From Luzula sylvatica (taxonomy: Eukaryota; Streptophyta; Magnoliopsida; Poales; Juncaceae), in contig OX326961.1 in NCBI GenBank assembly GCA_946800325.1, forward strand, positions 48,887,293 through 48,951,292: a stretch of DNA of 64,000 nt, written 5' to 3'. Made by a program: the position numbers and the translations under genes. Under the pieces are notes generated by a model. The model had not been told where the DNA came from and did no database searches. It saw nothing but the letters and a program-made list of their open reading frames with translations. Shown in pieces: positions 10,951-21,948 of this stretch (position 1 is its first letter; every line of letters starts with the position of its first letter).

Positions 10951-12926
10951 ATGACTTTAAGCAATCCAACCAGTGTGAATTTACGATCTCTCATTGAGAA
11001 GGAGAAGCTTGATGGAAGCAACTATCTTGATTTGTTACGCAATTTTAGAATTTTTCTCAAGTGTGACGGAAAGTTGTACGTCCTTGAGAAAAAATTACAA
11101 GTAGACCCCCCGGCAACTGATAACGGGTTTTTGGCTAACACTTATGTTATATCGTTGAATAAAAACACCGTAAATCAAACAAGAAACATGTGAATACTAA
11201 AGATTGTATAGACTAAGTATGCAAGGATTCGTTCCACAGGGAGCTATTGCGTCAAAATATGATTAAATTTCAGATCTTTAAAATAATTATTTCAAAGTTT
11301 CCAAAATTAATGAAAATTTGTCTAGAGATAGGTCTGAATATTATAAAACTTATCCTAAAATTTCAGACAATTTGGACAACGGAATAAAAAGTTATTAACG
11401 AATTACAATCAGGTCTCTGAAAAACAGTCTCTGGAAACAGCAGGTTTTCAGTTTAAGTGACAGTTTTCAAAAATTCATATCAATTCAAATATTTCATGAA
11501 ATTCAAATATTTCATGAAATTCAACGATTCAAAAAGTTCCCAAAACTAGAAATCAAGATCTACGCAATGAAGGAAACAAATTGAACTTTCCAGATTTGGA
11601 AGGGATCGTGAAAATTGACAAGTTTAGAAGGTTTTAAAAACAAGATTCAAGGGCAATCAAGGCAGTAATTTAAATAAGAAAATCGAATTAACTACTAAAA
11701 TTCTCGAGTTTATTAATCAACACAAGAATTTATTAAAAGAATCACAACCAAAAAAACCGAAATAAAAGAAAGAAACCACCTAATCAAGCCCTAGAACGCC
11801 TAGTGACTTGTGTCGATGCCTTCCCGTCGATCCGGTTGAACGCCAACTCGAGTCTCCGTTTCTTCTTACGTGGATCCTCTTCAATTCGTCGAAGAACGCC
11901 TTCCGCACGAATGACCGATCCTTTCCTTGTGTCGAGATGGAGCAAGAACGCCTTAACTCCAATTTCTTCACGTACAACCCTAGGGCGAGAATGCCTCTAC
12001 CAAAGAGTTGGTCTTGAATTTCACGGTTCTTGGTTGAATCTTGTTTGTTTCTTGGAAGAGTTTGTGGAGAGAGATGGTAGAGAGCTTGCCCCCAAAGGGG
12101 ACAGAAAAAAAGGGGGGGGGGGGGGGGGGAGAGAGATGATTTGCCCTTGGCCTTAGGGTCTTATTTATAGGTTTGATACTCCTCTTGATTGGAAAGGGTA
12201 ATTATGGAAGGTTTAGGGGAGCAACAAATCTACTAAGAAGGCAACAAATCAATCTAAAGGATGCCACAAATCAATCTAAAGAAGGCAACAAATTAGCTTG
12301 TTGGGGCTGGTGCATGGGCTGAGAGCTGGGGCTAGGCGTGGGCTGTGAGATTTGCCTGCGTAGGCTGTGAATTTTGCCTCTGCGGCCAGGCCCATTGTTG
12401 CCCCTGTGCGTTGCAGCAGTTTGGTGATCTTCTTCTTTTGTTTTTGCCTTTCCCGCCTCGATCCTTCACCAAATATATCGATGTGATATATTGTTTTGAC
12501 TGTCTTTGGCGTGCCAGAGGCAATGGTGCTGTCCAAACTTCCAAATTATCCCTTGAATTCCTGAAATTGGGCAAAGAACACATTAGTGTAGAATTATTCT
12601 TGATGTTTCAAATATATGTTATAATAGCCAAGATTAAGACTTCACAAGGGCTAAATTCCCTAGATTTGACTCTAAAAACATGCTCTAATTGCCTCACATC
12701 AGCAACGAATGCATCAAAGGCTGATAAGGATGCTTATCAGAAGCATTTATATGACGATGTTGACGTCTATTATGTAATAATGGCAACCATGAATTCAGAG
12801 CTTCAGAAGCAATTCGAAGACATGACAACCTATGTCATAATGCAACAGCTCAAAGAAATGCTCGAAGAGCAGGCTAAGATATAACGCTACAAGATTACCA
12901 AAGCTTTCTTGGGTTGTAAGATGGCT
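10951..12926 (+). pseudogene. Ty1/copia gag remnant, interrupted
   Basis: The frame starting MTLSNPTSVNLRSL, then EKEKLDGSNYLD and DGKLYVLEKKL, is the start of a copia gag (capsid) protein. It stops at 11117 where a solo LTR is inserted and resumes after 12706 in the same frame with SKADKDAYQKHLYDD and MNSELQKQFEDM. A TAA then interrupts the gag-like text shortly after EMLEEQAKI. Homology continues through FLGCKM and is lost where the next LTR begins at about 12932. Protease, integrase and RT are absent, so this is a dead fragment. Confidence 0.8.
11118..12701 (-). mobile_element. Solo LTR (Ty3-type family) with TSD
   Basis: The 1584-bp sequence runs TGATAACGGG to CACATCA and is flanked by identical 5-bp repeats GCAAC (11113-11117 and 12702-12706). 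With no internal region this is a solo LTR, made by recombination between two LTRs. It shares the ATTCGTTCCAC(A/G) motif near one end and GTCTTATTTATAG with the LTRs at 35572 and 40274, so it belongs to the same broad lineage and the element read on the minus strand. A run of about 18 G near 12112-12129 lies inside. Confidence 0.9.
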
Positions 12927-13269
12927 CCTCATGAAGGAAATACAATTTTGGATCAACGGTAAAAATATACATATAAGGACACATGAACATAATGTTCGAG
13001 AAAATCATTGGATGCATAATAAAATTATGCGAATATGAGTTCCGGAGGGTAGTCCGTCGTGACGCACCATATGGCTCGTCATGAAGAACTATGATATATA
13101 TCATAGTTCTTCATGACGAGCCATATGGTGCGTCACGACGGACTACCCTCCGGAACTCATATTCGCATAATTTTATTATGCATCCAATGATTTTCTCGAA
13201 CATTATGTTCATGTGTCCTTATATGTATATTTTTACCGTTGATCCAAAATTGTATTTCCTTCATGAGGA
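12926..13269. repeat. Perfect 344-bp palindrome
   Basis: The arms 12926-13097 and 13098-13269 are exact inverted copies, 172 bp each, with no spacer; the centre is the AT run in CTATGATATATATCATAG. The match ends sharply, since 12925 and 13270 no longer pair. The arms contain the first ~166 bp of the LTR that starts at 12932 plus six bases of its flank (TCCTCA). Confidence 0.95.
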
Positions 13270-13584
13270 TATATAATACGCCATCTTCACTGTTGGAACA
13301 GTGAAGAGTCCGTCGTGACGGACCATATGGTGCGTCATGACGGACTGTGTTAAATATACAAGTCAAGTCTGTTTAATACGAAACAGTGAATGGTCCGTCG
13401 TGACGGACCGTATGGTGCGTCATGTTGAACCCAGTACTGACTTGTTAAATGTGTATAATTGTTATACACGTTTTGGCAGCCCTAAATGTGTCTTTTCATA
13501 TTGAGTATAAATAGAAAATTTCTCTCTCTACCATTCAGTCCAATCTAGATAATTCTTTCTATCAAAGTGTTGAAAGAGTGCGAC

Positions 13585-13673
<89 letters not shown>

Positions 13674-14074
13674 GAAAAGGCCTTTTCTCCAACAGAGAAT
13701 CGATTAAATCAATCAAGAAAGTTCACACACGCTTCGTCTAGGCAGTTGCGTGTGTGACCGAGAGACTACGACTCACTGTGGATACGGGTAGAGGAGTTCG
13801 CGCTTGTGGCTCTTCGTTTGTGATCAAACCAGAGAAGGAAACGAGTCAAGACGGTGGGAGACGTGTGGGCGTGGGACGTATGGCTAGTCACCAACGTGAC
13901 AAGAAAGTAAAGCAAGGAAGCAACTGATCAACCCGTCGAACGTGATCAATTTCACGCGGTAACGATCTATCCTTATTGAATCGTACCCTAGGAAAGATGG
14001 CGTGATCTCGGGTTTTGGGAACCGGACTGGACCCTAACTTCCGCTGCCCGGTAGAAGCAAGCCCATTTCCAACA
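12932..14074 (+). repeat. LTR (same family as 62797) rearranged by a palindrome
   Basis: It starts TGAAGGAAATACAATTTTGG and ends TTTCCAACA, matching the solo LTR at 62797-63935 at both ends and through its downstream half (GGTGGGAGACGTGTGG, CTAGTCACCAACGTGAC, CGTGATCAATTTCACGC, GGGAACCGGAC). A TATA box TATAAATAGA lies at about 13506. The 5' part carries the inverted duplication; copies of TCCGTCGTGACGGA lie at 13308-13420. No target duplication is found and no internal region follows. Confidence 0.75.
13587..13668. repeat. (GA)n microsatellite
   Basis: About 40 uninterrupted GA units within the LTR, just after the TATA-proximal region. The related LTR at 62797 has a short CT run nearby instead. 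Confidence 0.95.
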
Positions 14075-14399
14075 AAACTTCTATAAAATGCCGGTAAAGC
14101 TGCTTTGCCCTACTAGAGCTGTTGTTCAATCCATGCCACTTTTTCTTGAATCAGAAATGTGCCGCTACTATTTGTATGCCGAAAGGAGGAGAGGAACCAA
14201 TGCGCATCACTAGCAATGCATTGGTCACCTTGGCGATTCATCCTAAAACGATGGAATTCTTCTTGCCAACTGGATGCGTAAAGAAGCACCCTATCTGCCT
14301 TACTTGAAAACAATCCACGCTCCCTCCGATGAATGATTGCTTGTTCTTGCTTGATTACCGGAGGACTACATTCCAAACAACACAAATCAAATCCTCAAA
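14075..14399 (-). other. Unassigned sequence with a weak minus-strand frame
   Basis: A 90-codon open frame on the minus strand (14113-14385) has ordinary composition but no family I recognise. It lies between an LTR and a CACTA remnant and may be a captured or host fragment. Confidence 0.3.
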
Positions 14400-15483
14400 A
14401 TATTTGAAACAAACAAATGTCCCGTAAATTCAAACCACGAAAAACGATACAAATCATATTCTTCAAATTCACTAAGAAAACTCTAATTTATCGAAATTAT
14501 ACTTAATTCAAATTTCAAAGTGCGAACCCTAAATTCCTAAGTGCTTCACATTCTTCCTCCAACTTGAGAATCTATAAATAGAATACAAAATTTAGAATTC
14601 GAAAATATATCGATTTAATTTATAAAATTGTAAATTGTCACCTTATCATCATAATCGGGACGGTTATTGTTGTTAGTTCTGAAATTATTTTCTCCAATAT
14701 CTGGATAAAATTATTTTAAAATCAACAACTATCAGATCAATTTCAATTTCAAAAAAATTTTATATCTCATCGGCTTCTTGATTAAGACTAGCAACACTCA
14801 TCGTAAGCACATTGCTTAATATTTATATGTCATCTTCGGATAAATTGTTTTTATCATTCTCGTTTTCCACATGTGAATTGGTCGACATACCTTAATTAAT
14901 AAAATAATAACAAAATTAAACAAATAATTTCGTCTAATTAACATTATTAATCCAATTAATCAATTTAGTTAAACATTTAGAAATCATATAAATCTAAAAA
15001 AAACATACCTTCCCAACTTAGAGAGAGAGCTTGAGAGCACCAAACGGACCTCCCACAACCACTTTAGAGATAGAGAGGGCTTGAGAGCTTGAGATATTGG
15101 GAGTTTGAGAGGAACTTCAAAAACAAAAATTATGTGAGAGAAGGAGAAGAAGGAAGAAAAGTGGTGCCGGCTCGGTTTTGGGCCTCATAATCACCAACGG
15201 GCTGTTGGTGAAGACTCTTGCTACGGCCCTATCGGAAATGAGAACCCGTTGGCGAAGCCATTTCCAACGGGCCTGTCGAAGAAAAACCCATTGGAGAAGG
15301 CTTCACCAACTGTCCGTTGGTGATAATTGGCACATTACCAACGGGGAGATTGTTACCGAGGGCCCGTTGGTGAAAAGTATGCATTACCAACAAAACTATC
15401 CCGTTGTTCATGCCTAGTAACCGTTGCTAATACCTATATATTATCACCAACGACCCGTTGGTAATACCTGAATTTGTTGTAGT
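14400..15483 (-). mobile_element. CACTA transposon end
   Basis: The right edge ends TTTGTTGTAGTG, so the other strand begins CACTACAACAAA, the canonical CACTA terminus. Directly inside are about eight copies of CCAACGG/CCGTTGG in both orientations (15195-15460), typical subterminal transposase sites. Further in, on the minus strand, a purine-poor leader precedes a short start-codon frame near 14890 that soon breaks. The opposite terminus was not found, so this is a truncated element. Confidence 0.75.
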
Positions 15484-15613
15484 GTTATTTTTTGGTATTT
15501 ACTTTCCATACTTTTAATTTTCCGCAATTTACTTTCAATATATATGCTTTCCGCACTTTACCTTTCATCACTTTAATTATTATTTAATTTCAGTATATTT
15601 GAAAAATTAAGAA

Positions 15614-18058
15614 TTGAAAATAAATTTGACACAAGAACAACTTGTAGTGCAAGCATGGAAGGGACGTCTTTTTGCATTTTTTGGGGGGGGTTATATTGTT
15701 AGGGACGGAAATATACCCCGTTATGAAGGAGGCAGAAGTACGTTAGTAATTTTACCAAACGGAAGTAATTTTACGGATTTGATAAATTTGGTTCGTAATT
15801 ACACTGGAATAAATACAGAAATGTATGATATAATACTGAAAATGAATTGGCTATTTCAATCAGGAGTTTGGAATATTGTTGAAATTAATAGTGATTCAAG
15901 TTTAAACATGATGATGGCAAATATTACCGGAGGTTACAATCAATTGTTTGTTGAACAAAGAGCTAATTATTCGGGTCATCCCGGGTCATCCAAACATTTA
16001 GCCGAACCCTCAGTACCCTCAGAGAGGCACGTAGAATTAGAGGAAGATATGGAGGAGGAGGAAGAAGAAGAAGAAGAAATGGAGGAAGACGATGGTAGTA
16101 GTGAAAATAGTGTTCCAGAAATTGATATAGATTACGTGATTCGTGAATCTAGTCAAGGCGGGACGTGGATAAATGGAATGAATATGACGGAGGATATCCC
16201 CGAAATTTTTGAAGATGACGAATGGGTGGATTTAATGGTATGTGAAGAAGAAGATGACGACAATGATGAAAAAAATGATTTATCATCCGAGAAATCTTGG
16301 CACGGGCTATTATTTGAAACGAAGAAAGAAATGCAAAACCAATTGAGAGATTGGTCGATTAAGAATTTTGTCCAGTTTCGGGTAGAGAAAAGTAATACGA
16401 GTGAATATCAAATTCGATGTGTTCAAAATGAATGTGAGTGGAGATTGCGTGCAATTGTGCCGAAATATGGAATCTCGTGGAAAATTACTAAATTCAAAGG
16501 TGGCCATACGTGTGTTAATTCCGGTCTTGGATCTCAGAATCGTCAATTAAATGCCGAACACATTTGTTTGATGATCCTTCCCAATTTGCGTCAAGATATA
16601 ACTATTGGTGTTCATAACATTAAAGAATTCGTTTTTAAGGAATATCATATCGAAATTAGTTATAAGGTTGCCTGGCAAGCACGGTCAGATGCAATTGCCA
16701 TAATTTATGGAAAATGGGAGGATTCTTATGCCGATTTACCATCGTATATGAAGATGTTACAAATGAGAGATCCAAGTACCGTTGTCGATTTCGATTACGG
16801 TGACGGCCGTCGGGGTAACTTACATTTCAAACGCGTGTTTTGGGCATTGGAGGCCGCAATTAAAGGATTTAAGTATTGTCGTCCGGTTTTGAGTGTCGAT
16901 GGTACACATTTGCATGGGACGTATTTAGGTACTCTTTTAATAGCTACTGGAATGGATGCAAATCGGGGGATATTTCCCGTAGCATTTGCAATTGTTGAGA
17001 ATGAGAATAGTTCTTCTTGGCAATGGTTTTTGGCTCGGGTAAAAGGTTACATTAGTAAAAGATTACCAATTTGTATAGTTACGGATAGATGGTCAGGTCA
17101 TCGAGCGGTAATCGACCAAATTTTTCCGAGTGAGGAAGGACACGCGATGCGATATTGCATTCGACATGTTCAACAAAACATTGCTAAACAATTTGGTAAT
17201 AAAGCGTTGGGTGAATTATTTTGGACAGCGGCCACTCAAAGAAGAAATGAGGGATTGCAAAATCGGTTGGAACGAATGAGACTGATGAAACCAGAAGTGA
17301 TTGAATATTTGGATAGAAGCGTGGGTCAAAAATCTTTATGGGCTGTATCTCATGATGGTGGTCGTAGGTTGGGTATTACGACTACCAACATTTCAGAGTG
17401 TTTTAACGGTGTATTGAAAGGTGCTAGAGGTTTGCCCATAAGATCGTTGGTTGCTCAAATCGTTGGTCGACTAAATACCTATTTTGTTATGAGACGTGAA
17501 CAAAGCCGAGAAAGCAAGACCCGTTTGGCTTTGAATGTTGAAAAATTGCTTCATGCTAGGAAAACCGAGAGTAGAAATATGCAAATAACTCAACACTCTA
17601 GTACGTTATTTGGTGTTGCGTTTTATGATTTTAATCGATGCGAGACTCTAGTAAATGAAGTTCGTATGCCAGAGTTGGCAACAAAATGTACTTGTTCGTG
17701 CGGAATACCGCAATTGGAATATCTTCCGTGCTGTCATGTAATAGCGGTTTATCGAAAAATAAACAAGAGTCATTATGATATGTGTGATTCGTTATATCGT
17801 ATTGAAGCTTATAAAAGAACGTACGAGCAAATATTGCTAGTGATTCTTGATCGTCGTTATTGGCCGAATGTTCGAGGACCAAAACTACTTCCCCCAAGTA
17901 ACGTCAAGAGAAAAGCTGGGAGACCGGTAAAAAGACGGGAACGAACCGAGATGGATGTTGAGGGTCGAAATGCCAACCGGTGTAGTTTTTGCAAGGTCCA
18001 AGGTCACACTGTGCGTACTTGTGTCCCGTTTCGTCTTTCTGAAGAACATCGCGATTAG
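15614..18058 (+). CDS. MULE (Mutator-like) transposase
   Basis: An uninterrupted 814-codon frame. In order: a PB1-like N-terminus (about residues 5-90), an acidic linker with a run of Glu (about 142-160), a MuDR-type DNA-binding region (about 228-298, from SWHGLLFETKKEM to GGHTC), a MULE transposase domain (about 405-560) with SVDGTHLHG carrying the first catalytic Asp near 429 and IVTDRWSGH carrying Asp near 491, then YCIRHVQQN, a SWIM zinc finger (CTCSCGIPQLEYLPCCHV, about 693-710) and a C-terminal CCHC knuckle (CSFCKVQGHTVRTC). It would bind element ends and cut and paste them. The frame opens at a TTG directly after an in-frame stop (15608); the first ATG is at 15821, inside the PB1-like region, so the original start may be lost by one base change. 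A PMD gene follows on the same strand. Confidence 0.9.
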   Translation: MKINLTQEQLVVQAWKGRLFAFFGGGYIVRDGNIPRYEGGRSTLVILPNGSNFTDLINLVRNYTGINTEMYDIILKMNWLFQSGVWNIVEINSDSSLNMMMANITGGYNQLFVEQRANYSGHPGSSKHLAEPSVPSERHVELEEDMEEEEEEEEEMEEDDGSSENSVPEIDIDYVIRESSQGGTWINGMNMTEDIPEIFEDDEWVDLMVCEEEDDDNDEKNDLSSEKSWHGLLFETKKEMQNQLRDWSIKNFVQFRVEKSNTSEYQIRCVQNECEWRLRAIVPKYGISWKITKFKGGHTCVNSGLGSQNRQLNAEHICLMILPNLRQDITIGVHNIKEFVFKEYHIEISYKVAWQARSDAIAIIYGKWEDSYADLPSYMKMLQMRDPSTVVDFDYGDGRRGNLHFKRVFWALEAAIKGFKYCRPVLSVDGTHLHGTYLGTLLIATGMDANRGIFPVAFAIVENENSSSWQWFLARVKGYISKRLPICIVTDRWSGHRAVIDQIFPSEEGHAMRYCIRHVQQNIAKQFGNKALGELFWTAATQRRNEGLQNRLERMRLMKPEVIEYLDRSVGQKSLWAVSHDGGRRLGITTTNISECFNGVLKGARGLPIRSLVAQIVGRLNTYFVMRREQSRESKTRLALNVEKLLHARKTESRNMQITQHSSTLFGVAFYDFNRCETLVNEVRMPELATKCTCSCGIPQLEYLPCCHVIAVYRKINKSHYDMCDSLYRIEAYKRTYEQILLVILDRRYWPNVRGPKLLPPSNVKRKAGRPVKRRERTEMDVEGRNANRCSFCKVQGHTVRTCVPFRLSEEHRD

Positions 18059-18250
18059 TTTTTGTAATTTCAAGTTATTTTTAAGATATTATGTACTTAA
18101 TTATGTATTGAACATCGCGTACTTTGTGTTTTTTTGAAGATATTATGTATTTTGTGTTTTTTAAATCAATGTATTGAACATCGCGTACTTTGTGTTTTTT
18201 TTATACTTCATTTTGTTAATCAATGTATGTTTTGTATTTTTGTTTTGCAG

Positions 18251-20275
18251 ATGCAACATCCAGGACCTATCGATCCGTCCGTTCTCACAGATCAAATAAA
18301 TCATGTGTCGAACGAGGTGAACAAGCCTTCGTTGACGATTCATCAGGGTGGTCGTGATTGGAGTCATTGGACGATGATGACTCCTGAGATGGAGGTCCGA
18401 TTGAGGCGAGCGGGCTTTTTTTTCCCGACCAGGGGGGCTTACGTGCAGTTGAATCAGACATTCATCGTTGCACTGATTCAGAGGTGGCGTCCGGAGACGA
18501 ACACGTTTCACATGCCTCACGGAGAGATGACGATCACACTTCGCGACGTTTCCTTACTTACCGGTTTCGCAGTTGACGGTGCTCCCTTGTTTAGGGCCGC
18601 GACAAGGGATGATGACCCCGCAGCCGAGATGACCCGGTTACTTGGGGCGTGTCCGACAGATAATCGTCTCACATTAGCATGGTTGCGTAGGAATTTTCAT
18701 GGACTACCGGAGGATCCCACAGAGGAGGCGTGGGATCGAATTACGCGAGCGTACATATTGTACTTCCTAGGCTCCATGGCTTTGGCAAATCCCACGAAAG
18801 GGCGATTGAGTATGAATTACATTTACTTTTTGGAGGATTTCGACATATGTGGGCGTTATGCTTGGGGAGCTGCTGTCCTCGGCCATTTGTACAGGTCTTT
18901 AGGAAATGCATGCCAGATTGGGCAAACTACGGCATCGGGTTGGTTCTCCCTCGTTCAGGTAATTTTCAATTCTTAATATTTTAATATTTTAATATTTTAA
19001 TATTTTAATATTTTTTATTTGTTTGTAGATTTGGGCTTGGTTTCATTTAGTCATTCGACGGCCCATCATGACTGCGCCGGGATCTGTTGTTCAGGTGCCA
19101 CTCATGAACTACTATGTCGGAGGCCACGCGTACACTGAGAACAACAGGGGGAGTACAGTCATGTATTATGCTGATCAGTTCGACAAACTACAATCCGAAC
19201 AAGTAAGAAATTTAATATTTTAATATTATAAAATTTTAATATTTTAATATTTTTTAATTACAATTGTATTTTTCAGATTACTTGGAGTCCTTATACGGAT
19301 GAGCTTACGGCAAATCTACCGCCAGCATGTTTTGTTGGTTCAGAGATTTGGATGGCAAAAGTCACGTTGATATGCAATAATATCGCGGAGATGCACCTAC
19401 CAGACAGGGTTATGCTCCAGTTTGGTTATCGCCAACACATCCCTACGAACCCGATTATGACGCGTCGCGGGAAATTGAAGAACGCACAAATCGCATCTTA
19501 CTTGGATTTTTGGGAGCAGCGGGATACACATGTTGTTAGAGAGGGCGATATTGTATTGACCGGCGTGTTCACTAGAACGGTACAAAACTTAATTAGTTCG
19601 ATCATATTTTATTAAACATTCATTCTCTAATAACATGTATGTTTGTAGGACTACATGAGATGGTATTGGCGAATAACGAGGCGGTGGATCATCAACAAGA
19701 TTAGTCCTCCTGATTTGAGCTTTCGACCTAGTGGTCCGCTTTTGCGATCCATGGTATGTCATCATTTATTATTTTTATTGTAATTATATTAAATCAAATT
19801 GAAGTTATCGAAATTAATTTTATTGTAATTATAGGTCAACGAGATGCAGCTAGATATTCGTCGTGCGCGAGAAGGCACGCCTTGTGCCCCTACTTGCCCA
19901 TGTCGCATGATCTTAGATCAAATGGGTGGTAGAATGACGGTTTTACTTGATGAATTGTCGTTGAACTATTCGCACGGTCAGGACGTACCGGCTCCACACA
20001 CGATGGATCCTCCACCTAGCGCACCAAATGACTTTGTCCAACCACCATTCACCGATTACGTTTCCACTTCGCGACCGAATTATGACGCTCCTGTCGGTAC
20101 CGGTTTCATGGACTTCATGAACACGAGCTTTCAAAATGAGTATGGTACTTCGTATGGTCGTGGCGGTACTTCGTATGGTCGTGGCGGTACTTCGTATGGT
20201 GGTGGCAGTACTTCGTATGGTGGTCAGCCAGACTATTTCGATCCGACACAAAATGCACCGAGAGATGACATTTAG
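18251..20275 (+). CDS. Plant mobile domain (PMD, MAIN-like) protein
   Basis: The gene has five exons: 18251-18958, 19029-19202, 19277-19579, 19649-19753 and 19835-20275. All introns have GT/AG ends and all are phase 0, giving a 576-residue protein with no internal stop. The body carries the plant mobile domain (aminotransferase-like family): WRPETNTFHMPHGEMTITL, DVSLLTGFAVDG, then RGSTVMYYADQFD and YRQHIPTNP. The C-terminus ends in four copies of an 8-residue GTSYGRGG/GGGS repeat. PMD proteins occur as host nuclear factors (MAIN, MAIL1, needed for expression and silencing control) and as genes carried by transposons. The position 190 bp after a MULE transposase on the same strand suggests it travels with the transposon. 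The start follows an AG that could also be a splice acceptor, so a further 5' exon is possible. Confidence 0.88.
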
Positions 20276-20734
20276 ATTATTGTTATTGTGTTGTGATTGT
20301 TATATTGTGTTATTGTGTTGTGATTGTGTTGTTATTGTTATTGTTATTGTGTTCTGATTGTATCATATTTCTAAAATATCATAATTTCTAAAATATCATA
20401 TTTATCCTTTCATAATTCTAAAAAAAGTATCATATTTCTAAAATATCATATTTATCCTTTCATAATTTCTAAAAAAGTTTCTAAAATATTTCTAAAATAT
20501 CATATTTCTAAAAAAGTTTCATTAGTATCATTGATATCATATTTATCCTTTCATAATTATAAAATATCATATTTACCCAAAAAAAAATAGTTAATATTTG
20601 CGCAAAAAAATAGTTACTAATTATGTAAAATAATTACCAAAAAAGATAGGGGTTTTTTTGAAAATTTCCCAAAAAAGGATGAAAGAAGAGAGAAGAGGGA
20701 AAGAAAGGAAGAAAATAGCCTGTGAATTAATTTG
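20276..20734. other. 3' flank of the PMD gene
   Basis: AT-rich sequence with repeated ATCATATTTCTAAAATATC units. A motif GGGGTTTTTTTGAAAATTT near 20650 resembles the end of plant MULEs read inward from the right, but no left partner was found. Confidence 0.45.
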
Positions 20735-20895
20735 AAATTAAGAAAGGCGCGGAACCATACCTCGCCAGGCGCTGAACCATACCGCGCCTTTCTCTAATTA
20801 CTAATTAACCAACCAACGATGTAATTAATTTGAAATTAAGAAAGGCGCGGAACCATACCTCGCCTTTTACAAAAGGCGCTGAACCATTCAGCGCA
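20735..20895. repeat. Duplicated GC-rich palindromic block
   Basis: The segment TAATTTGAAATTAAGAAAGG followed by CGCGGAACCATACCTCGCC occurs twice (20730 and 20826). Between and after the copies are GGCGCTGAACCATACCGCGCC and GGCGCTGAACCATTCAGCGC, each nearly self-complementary. Such GC palindromes stand out in this AT-rich region. Confidence 0.7.
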
Positions 20896-20989
20896 AAATA
20901 CATTTTCAGAAATATTTTCAAAACTTGGTTATTTTTCGAATTTCGTTTAAAAACTTGGTTATATACAAAAAAATTCCTTACTTATATGA

Positions 20990-21660
20990 CAAACAGTGTA
21001 CAATATTACTTAAATACCCTAGACAACCTGACCTTGGATATTAGAGCACAAAATTTCATACTTAAGAACACAAATAACTCATTATATACAATTACAGATA
21101 GTTGTGCTAATAATACTCAATATATATGGCGTGCTCTTCTTGAACGATTTGAAGGAAGAAAAATAACAATTTCCAAAGAATCGATGGTGGATCCGTTATT
21201 TATTCATCATATATCAATAATGAGGACATCTCCCATGTAGAGTCGCTAACGAGTTATCTAGTTGCAGGCAACATATATAAAACACAAAAAACAAGAAGAA
21301 CCAGAACAAGAAGCAATAAACGTCGCTGTTATGGCAGTATGGGGAGATTCAGATTCCTCAAGTCATTCCTCCGATTACAAGTCGAACTCCGACAATGAAA
21401 AACCCAACGACGCACTCATGGCAGGAGTCCTTCCCTAAGTTGAAGATGTAGTACTGGAGCAAGCCACCCAAATGATACTTAGTTTGCGAACTCGAGCTAT
21501 TTCAAAATACACTATTGAGTTTGAAACATGCGATGACTTAGTTTGCGAGATGACTTGACTTCGAAATGGGAGTTGTTTAGTAGTGGTTTGCTCAGAAACC
21601 TTCAAGCTAAAGTTTCAGATTTCGAGATAAAAGGCGAGATTACTCAACTAAAATTAAACT
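20990..21660 (+). pseudogene. Decayed copia gag-like remnant
   Basis: A broken frame can be followed from about 20991: QYIWRALLERFEG is like the gag segment after the N-terminal domain, and further on SDSSSHSSDYKSNSDNE with a later DDLVCEM recalls the Ser/Asp-rich linker of copia gag-pol. There are several stops and shifts and no enzymatic domain. Confidence 0.45.
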
Positions 21661-21943
21661 ATTAAATTCAAATACTGAAAACTAGTCACTTAAAAATAAG
21701 GCTAATCCAATACACTCCTTTAAATACACAAAATCATACATATTTTAAAATAATAATAATAATAATACACACTCAAATATTCATAATCAAAAGTATGTTC
21801 AACTTAAAAACAATTGTTCTAATAATTATTAATATACTAATAATAAGTATAATAATAATAATTTTACATATAATAAAATCAATTCCTCCAATAATAATAA
21901 TAATAATACATATAATCAATCTCGTGGATATATAAAATCGGAA
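21661..21943. other. AT-rich intergenic DNA
   Basis: Short AAT repeats and no recognised feature up to the copia target duplication. Confidence 0.6.
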
Positions 21944-21948
21944 CGAAG

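Noticed and set aside
12895..13276. Two identical 59-residue protein-like frames on opposite strands
   Set aside because: They are the two arms of the perfect palindrome read outward; the sequence is LTR DNA.
13528..13716. Ser-Leu repeat protein on the minus strand
   Set aside because: It is the (GA)n microsatellite in translation.
15160..15613. Left terminal inverted repeat for the MULE
   Set aside because: Only CACTA subterminal repeats and AT-rich DNA are present; no sequence complementary to the candidate right end near 20650 was found.
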